NCBI GenBank assembly: GCA_017384225.1
Contig: JAFNUD010000024.1
Coordinates: 1-53,708, forward strand
Reading direction: 5' to 3'
Source: Paludibacteraceae bacterium
Lineage (GTDB): Bacteria; Bacteroidota; Bacteroidia; Bacteroidales; Paludibacteraceae
DNA length: 53,708 nucleotides
Position numbers and translations under genes: made by a program. Within the stretch, counting starts at the first letter, position 1. Every line of letters begins with the position of its first letter. Under the pieces are notes generated by a model. It worked only from the letters and a program-made list of their open reading frames with translations, searched no databases and was not told where the DNA came from. Positions 49,895-53,708 of the stretch are shown one piece after another.

Positions 49895-51638
49895 TTGGTT
49901 TAGATTTCTTTTTTAGGGTTCCCACGGAATAATCGTTCGACAGTAGGGAGATAAGAACTTCGAGAGCGAGTGGGAAGAGCAGAGGCACAAGTCGCCTGAT
50001 GATGCGGTACATCATTCGTTGTAATCTTGTTGCCGAATGCGAACGAGAAGTAGCGCAGTTGGTAGCGCACCACGTTCGGGACGTGGGGGTCGGGCGTTCG
50101 AGTCGCCTCTTCTCGACAAGATGCGATAATGGAGCAATTTCATTATCGCTTCTTTCTTTTTTATCATTGTAATTATCAGTTAATGAGTGGATTACATCAA
50201 ACACCCTATTTATTTTCAATGTTCGAAAACTCTCATTAACTTTATCCCACAAAACACCTTCAGGAAAGACTAATTTTTGCAGTTTTACTTTGTCTTGATA
50301 ATTGCCATCATTCCACAAACCTGCTAATTTACAGGAGGTTGTAGAGATACTATTTGCTATTTTATCAATGTTCGACAACTTTTTAGAATAACTATTCAGT
50401 TGAGCATTGATTTTGTATAGTTCTGTTTGTAATGCTCCAATGGTAGTATCGTAGATTTCTTTGTTGATTTCTCCCAATCCTAATCGAACTTGCACTTTTT
50501 TTATCTTGTTTTCTACTTCAGTCTTATTAGCTTTGATAGTTTTTATCTCTTTATCTTGTTCTGCATTGAAATGTCCTAATTCTAACTTTATGACTTTTTG
50601 AAACAATGGTACGAGTTCGGGTTTAAGTTGAAATCCTTTTAGGAACTCTGCATATAGCATGTGCATAATCTTGAGACTTTTATTATTCTTGCAATGCTTG
50701 GTACTGCATTTGTAGTAGTGTATATGTCTTTTCTTTACTACATAGCCACTTAGTTTCGTGCCACAATCAGCGCATCTCACATGCCCACATAATGGATATA
50801 ACTCATTGACTTGATGCTTTACATATCCAACGTTAGCCAATCCATTTGCTATATTGAAAGTTTCCTCATCTATCAGTGGTTCAAAGTTACCTTTAACCCG
50901 ACCACCCTCTAACTTCTCGTGTACAATATACCCACAATAGATAGGATTCTTCAGTATTTGGTTTAGGCGTTTATATTTTACGTTTAAGCCCATAGCATTG
51001 AGTTTGTCACATATATCTATTTCGCTCATCCCTTGCGCTCTCCATACCCAAGCATTACGTAAAATACGCCCCTCATCATTGATTTCCATTATTAACTTCT
51101 TGCCCTCTTTGTGGCGGCTATAACCAAGTGGACATTGCAAACAATAATCCCCACGCTGAAGGCTTGCAATCGTTCCGCCATAGGTTTTATCTCTGCGCAT
51201 TTGGTTTTCAAACTTATTGAATAGGAATAGCAAATTTTCCATTAACTCGCCCGCTGCGGTGTCTGGATCGGTGGCTTGTGTAGCAGATACTACGTATATC
51301 CCTTTCGATTTAAGAAATGCTTTGGTAACAATGGCTTCATCGCCTGCACGACTAAATCTATCGAACGAGTAAACAAGAATTACGTTTATCTCATTATCTT
51401 TGGCTACCTCGCTTATCATTTGTTGATAGAGTTTGCCCTCACTTTTGGCACTCTCAAAGGTTGCACCGAAATGCTTTTTGATGGTTATGTTATGTGCTTG
51501 AGCATATCTCTCGCATATTTCTCGTTGCGTTTCTAATGAGCAGTTCTTATTGAATTGGTCTTGGCTTGACACTCGTGTCCATAGTGCTGCTACTCTCTTA
51601 TCTAACTTGTTGTATGGTACTATTGGCTTTGTCATCAC
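49830..51638 (-). CDS. Large serine recombinase whose frame reads through tRNA-Pro into the chromosome
   Basis: The frame is 602 residues. A resolvase domain (about 15-155) has RVSS with Ser24 as the likely nucleophile, VYSFDRFSRAGDEA and EMENLLFLFNKFE-like helix. A recombinase domain (about 165-270), a zinc ribbon (CADC...CSTKHC, about 285-315) and a coiled coil (about 345-430) follow. Up to about residue 507 is island DNA. Residues about 508-532 are antisense tRNA-Pro (the RRLERPTP-type ending is typical of tRNA-integrated recombinases), and 533-602 are chromosomal, overlapping the Dabb gene by 65 nt. The natural end is uncertain. It probably catalysed insertion at the tRNA 3-prime end. The start overlaps the next gene by 41 nt. 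Confidence 0.8.
   Translation of the reverse strand: MMTKPIVPYNKLDKRVAALWTRVSSQDQFNKNCSLETQREICERYAQAHNITIKKHFGATFESAKSEGKLYQQMISEVAKDNEINVILVYSFDRFSRAGDEAIVTKAFLKSKGIYVVSATQATDPDTAAGELMENLLFLFNKFENQMRRDKTYGGTIASLQRGDYCLQCPLGYSRHKEGKKLIMEINDEGRILRNAWVWRAQGMSEIDICDKLNAMGLNVKYKRLNQILKNPIYCGYIVHEKLEGGRVKGNFEPLIDEETFNIANGLANVGYVKHQVNELYPLCGHVRCADCGTKLSGYVVKKRHIHYYKCSTKHCKNNKSLKIMHMLYAEFLKGFQLKPELVPLFQKVIKLELGHFNAEQDKEIKTIKANKTEVENKIKKVQVRLGLGEINKEIYDTTIGALQTELYKINAQLNSYSKKLSNIDKIANSISTTSCKLAGLWNDGNYQDKVKLQKLVFPEGVLWDKVNESFRTLKINRVFDVIHSLTDNYNDKKERSDNEIAPLSHLVEKRRLERPTPTSRTWCATNCATSRSHSATRLQRMMYRIIRRLVPLLFPLALEVLISLLSNDYSVGTLKKKSKPITPRNRLRCGQTYICRYTALP
49976..50042. repeat. Dispersed 67-bp noncoding block, copy 2
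   Basis: It matches 11284-11350 without gaps and ends 1 bp before tRNA-Pro. Both copies adjoin or lie in mobile-element regions. Confidence 0.55.
50044..50116 (+). tRNA. tRNA-Pro (anticodon CGG)
   Basis: The cloverleaf is complete: acceptor CGAGAAG (50044-50050) with CTTCTCG (50109-50115), C1-G72 and discriminator A73 as in tRNA-Pro; a D arm with AGTTGGTA; anticodon stem CCACG/CGTGG with loop TTCGGGA; T loop TTCGAGT. CCA is not encoded. The 3-prime end is the attachment site of the island to the right. Confidence 0.95.
50123..50166 (+). terminator. Terminator after tRNA-Pro, inside island DNA
   Basis: GCGATAATG (50123-50131) pairs with CATTATCGC (50141-50149), followed by a T-rich run. It is supplied by the island and also lies in the recombinase reading frame. 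Confidence 0.7.
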
Positions 51639-51777
51639 TATCTTGATATATATTGTTGTAGTTATTTTGTGTTATAATTGCAAGTTGCAATAATGAGTTT
51701 AATATTTCCAATTGTTCTTGTTCGTCATATATACCTAACTTATCAAAATCTTCTTTGTACTTTTTTACATCTAACAT
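51598..51777 (-). CDS. Small acidic protein preceding the large recombinase
   Basis: The ATG at 51777 (MLDVKKYKEDFDKLGIYDEQ) gives 59 residues; the frame from 51801 adds eight unlikely residues. It is helical and charged with no known domain. It overlaps the recombinase start by 41 nt and is probably an accessory or regulator of it. A promoter (TATATTTG at plus 51937-51944, CTTG 19 bp away at 51964-51967) would give a leader of about 150 nt. Confidence 0.6.
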   Translation of the reverse strand: MLDVKKYKEDFDKLGIYDEQEQLEILNSLLQLAIITQNNYNNIYQDSDDKANSTIQQVR

Positions 51778-51805
51778 CCTTTTCGGAAAATTTCCCCTCA
51801 CGGGT

Positions 51806-51822
51806 GCGGTATTCGATACCGC
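51806..51822. promoter_or_regulatory. GC-rich palindrome in the recombinase leader
   Basis: GCGGTAT-TCG-ATACCGC is a perfect 7-bp stem with a TCG loop, lying between the promoter at 51937 and the small gene. It may be an operator, an attenuator or a recombination site. Confidence 0.5.
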
Positions 51823-51962
51823 TTATTCGTCTTTTAGGCTCTTTCGTATTCTTTTGAAAGACTTTTACTGCCGCCAAAGCAGACTAATGCTTAAAACAAA
51901 ATCGTATATCTGTTACATAGAAACATCCTTTTATAACAAATATACAATTTTTTATTAAAATG

Positions 51963-52586
51963 TCAAGATATAATGACTTTTAGTTTTCGAAGTGTATTGA
52001 CACTGGTACCTGTTATGGCTTGTATGTTCCGCAGCGACAATCCTTTTTTGAGCAAGGATAATTCTTTGCTATATTGCTCTTTCATTTGCTCATTAGACTT
52101 CTTGTACCCCTCTTTTCTACCCACTTTACCACCATTGCTGCGGAAATGTTGGTAACCACTGGACATACGACTACGAATTAGACTTCGTTCCATCGAATTA
52201 AATTGACCAATTATACCAAGAACCAACTGGGCTATGGGGTTTACAGAACCATCAGCCATAAGCGTCTCTAACCCATTTTGAAGGATATATACGCTCACTT
52301 TCATTTGCGTGAGTTGTTCTATTACCTGAAGAAAATCAATCGCTCTACGACTAATTCTTGAACACTCATACACAAGCACTTTGTCAATGCGATTTGCCGC
52401 AGCATAGTCCAATAATTCGGTCAATGCTTGACGTTCTGTCACCGATTTTGCACCGCTTATCTTCTCACTAAACTCTCTTACAACCTCGTAGTTCATGCGA
52501 CTTGCATATTCACGTAATTCACTTAGCTGACGTTGATAGTCTTGTCCTTGGGTGCTAACCCTTGCATAGATACAAACCTTCTTCAT
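51963..52586 (-). CDS. Serine resolvase/invertase
   Basis: This 207-residue protein has catalytic Ser11 in IYARVSTQGQDYQRQL. The domain continues with SEKISGAKSVTERQAL, VYECSRISRRAIDFL (catalytic Arg pair) and IIGQFNSMERSLIRSRMSSGY, followed by a C-terminal helix-turn-helix (LLKKGLSLRNIQAITGTSVNTLRKLK). The size and plan fit resolvases and DNA invertases of transposons or islands. Promoter: TATCTTTG (plus 52629-52636) with TTTG at 52657-52660. It could resolve island multimers or invert a segment; a partner site was not identified. Confidence 0.9.
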   Translation of the reverse strand: MKKVCIYARVSTQGQDYQRQLSELREYASRMNYEVVREFSEKISGAKSVTERQALTELLDYAAANRIDKVLVYECSRISRRAIDFLQVIEQLTQMKVSVYILQNGLETLMADGSVNPIAQLVLGIIGQFNSMERSLIRSRMSSGYQHFRSNGGKVGRKEGYKKSNEQMKEQYSKELSLLKKGLSLRNIQAITGTSVNTLRKLKVIIS

Positions 52587-52628
52587 TTTGATTCATCAAT
52601 TAACGTATAATGTAAATTAAAAACGTTG

Positions 52629-52660
52629 CAAAGATACTAAAAGTTAATTACATATGCAAA
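52629..52660 (-). promoter_or_regulatory. Promoter of the resolvase gene
   Basis: TTTG and TATCTTTG on the minus strand, separated by 20 bp, an exact consensus match. Confidence 0.7.
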
Positions 52661-52776
52661 TTTTTATACAATAAAATTAGAATTTAAGTAAATAAAATAT
52701 GATTTTATTAGAATTTAATCAAATTTTTCTTGTTGGTTTGATTTATTTTGATTACCTTTGCGAAAATTTTGATATT

Positions 52777-53082
52777 ATGACTATACATGATTTTGCACGA
52801 AATGTCAAATTCTATTGTGAAGAACGAGACATTAGCAAGGCGGAGTTAGCAAAGAAGATTGGTATTAAACCTGCAAGTCTGGCTCGTGCCCTGCATGGTA
52901 ACCCCCAACTTGATACTATCATTAAAATTGCTGATGCGCTGGAAGTCCCTGTTGCAAATCTATTTCGTGAAAGCAGGAGAGTAGATGGCATTGCATACAT
53001 AGGGAATGAGCTTATACGCTTTAATTCAATTGAAGAATTGGAAAAAGAATATAAGAAAACATTACTGGATATCCCTTGGTAA
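52777..53082 (+). CDS. XRE-family transcriptional regulator
   Basis: The ATG at 52777 (MTIHDFARNVKFYCEERDIS) is chosen because TACCTTTG (52753-52760, with CTTG 20 bp upstream) is a promoter inside the longer frame. The 101-residue protein has a Cro/C1 helix-turn-helix (KAELAKKIGIKPASLARALHGNPQLDTIIKIADALEV, about 19-56) and a short C-terminal DGIAYIGNELIRF segment. It is divergent from the resolvase and probably regulates island genes. Confidence 0.85.
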   Translation: MTIHDFARNVKFYCEERDISKAELAKKIGIKPASLARALHGNPQLDTIIKIADALEVPVANLFRESRRVDGIAYIGNELIRFNSIEELEKEYKKTLLDIPW

Positions 53083-53171
53083 TAATAATGTATGAAAACA
53101 ATCTTTTAGGTTATTATCACACAATATTAGTCATTATTCCTATGTCATTATAAGATTAAAAAGTATCATAT

Positions 53172-53666
53172 TTATATTGATACAATAAAGGCTAAAAATA
53201 TCTCTACTAATAATACATTACGAATTGATTGTAGATAGTTTGCGCTTTTTTGTTCTATCGCTTTGAGTAAATTGCGATATGGTTGCATGAGTTGGGTAAT
53301 ATGTGATTTGGCTGAACTATGCTTGCGCACTATCATTTCAAGTTTGGTTATATCTCTATCTACGCTTTCCAACAAAGCCAACCTCTCTATATCTCGTAAC
53401 TTCATATCTATTGGCGCTGGCTCCTCTAACACAAATGCTTTATCTATAAACTCTACTATTGGATTGGCTTCAGCATGTAATACATTGTATAACATCGTAT
53501 CATGGATATTGAGGTGTTTTCGTATCTGTTCCATCGAATTGAGATTGAGTTCAAACCGAACTTTATCCTTGAAATACTCTGTTACTTCGTCTTGGTTACT
53601 TAATCGGTTAAGATACTCTTGATTGGCTTTGAGTTGCATCTCTGCTGCTTTGTCATATATGGTCAT
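53172..53666 (-). CDS. Helical protein with C-terminal membrane anchor, unknown
   Basis: ATG at 53666 (MTIYDKAAEMQLKANQEYL) gives 164 residues; a GTG at 53672 is two codons upstream. It is highly helical, with a hydrophobic segment at the very end (LLVEIFLAFIVSI) suggesting a tail-anchored protein. The frame may continue upstream in the element. No family recognised; cargo of the island. Confidence 0.55.
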   Translation of the reverse strand: MTIYDKAAEMQLKANQEYLNRLSNQDEVTEYFKDKVRFELNLNSMEQIRKHLNIHDTMLYNVLHAEANPIVEFIDKAFVLEEPAPIDMKLRDIERLALLESVDRDITKLEMIVRKHSSAKSHITQLMQPYRNLLKAIEQKSANYLQSIRNVLLVEIFLAFIVSI

Positions 53667-53708
53667 GCGCACTTTCCTACTTCTACTAACAACATTCTTT
53701 TCTATTAC

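Overview
The window comes from a member of the Bacteroidota, most likely order Bacteroidales. The evidence is promoters of the TTTG-N19-21-TAnnTTTG type in front of many genes, GldG and PorT-like genes, T9SS-type C-terminal sorting domains, DUF5683, DUF5715 and DUF4248 proteins, and weak Shine-Dalgarno sites. The species cannot be named from the sequence alone.

Layout. 1-6967 (minus): a very large secreted protein, cut by the left edge, translationally coupled to a small membrane-anchored protein. 7198-8708: a DUF234-type ATPase gene flanked by a 48-bp imperfect direct repeat. 8747-14215: a small phage- or satellite-like element with a VapE-family protein, DUF4248, related small proteins of unknown function, DUF5675 lysozyme, holin-like and spanin-like proteins, iterons and a palindromic operator. 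14239-24892 (minus): a four-gene surface-protein operon headed by a 2027-residue adhesin with about 20 CDSI-type repeats, behind a roughly 310-nt structured leader. 25121-29113: tsaD, a four-helix-bundle (S23/bAvd-like) gene, an exosortase-like gene and a DHH-family nanoRNase. 29257-38725: a PpiC foldase, gldG, a LysM/periplasmic-binding protein, a PorT-like barrel, parA, parB, DUF5683, a LysM lytic transglycosylase and a MerR regulator, several joined by 4-nt overlaps. 38743-49894: DUF5715, cysS, nagB, a second four-helix-bundle gene, glgB, a secreted endonuclease, an M13 peptidase and a Dabb protein. 50044-53708: tRNA-Pro(CGG) followed by an integrated island with two serine recombinases and an XRE regulator.

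The most striking feature is a layer of short tandem repeats with 7-, 8-, 15- and 37-nt units. They fill intergenic gaps, run into start and stop codons, and lie in frame inside loops of conserved proteins (TsaD, NrnA-like, CysS, GlgB, GldG, M13 peptidase, DUF5675, DUF5715). Both four-helix-bundle genes sit between arrays of one repeat family in opposite orientations. Short palindromes, often with a GC-NNN-GC centre, punctuate or delimit the arrays. A two-copy hairpin element with compensatory changes is also present. I regard repeats plus four-helix-bundle genes as the best candidate for an undescribed system; their functional link is inference.
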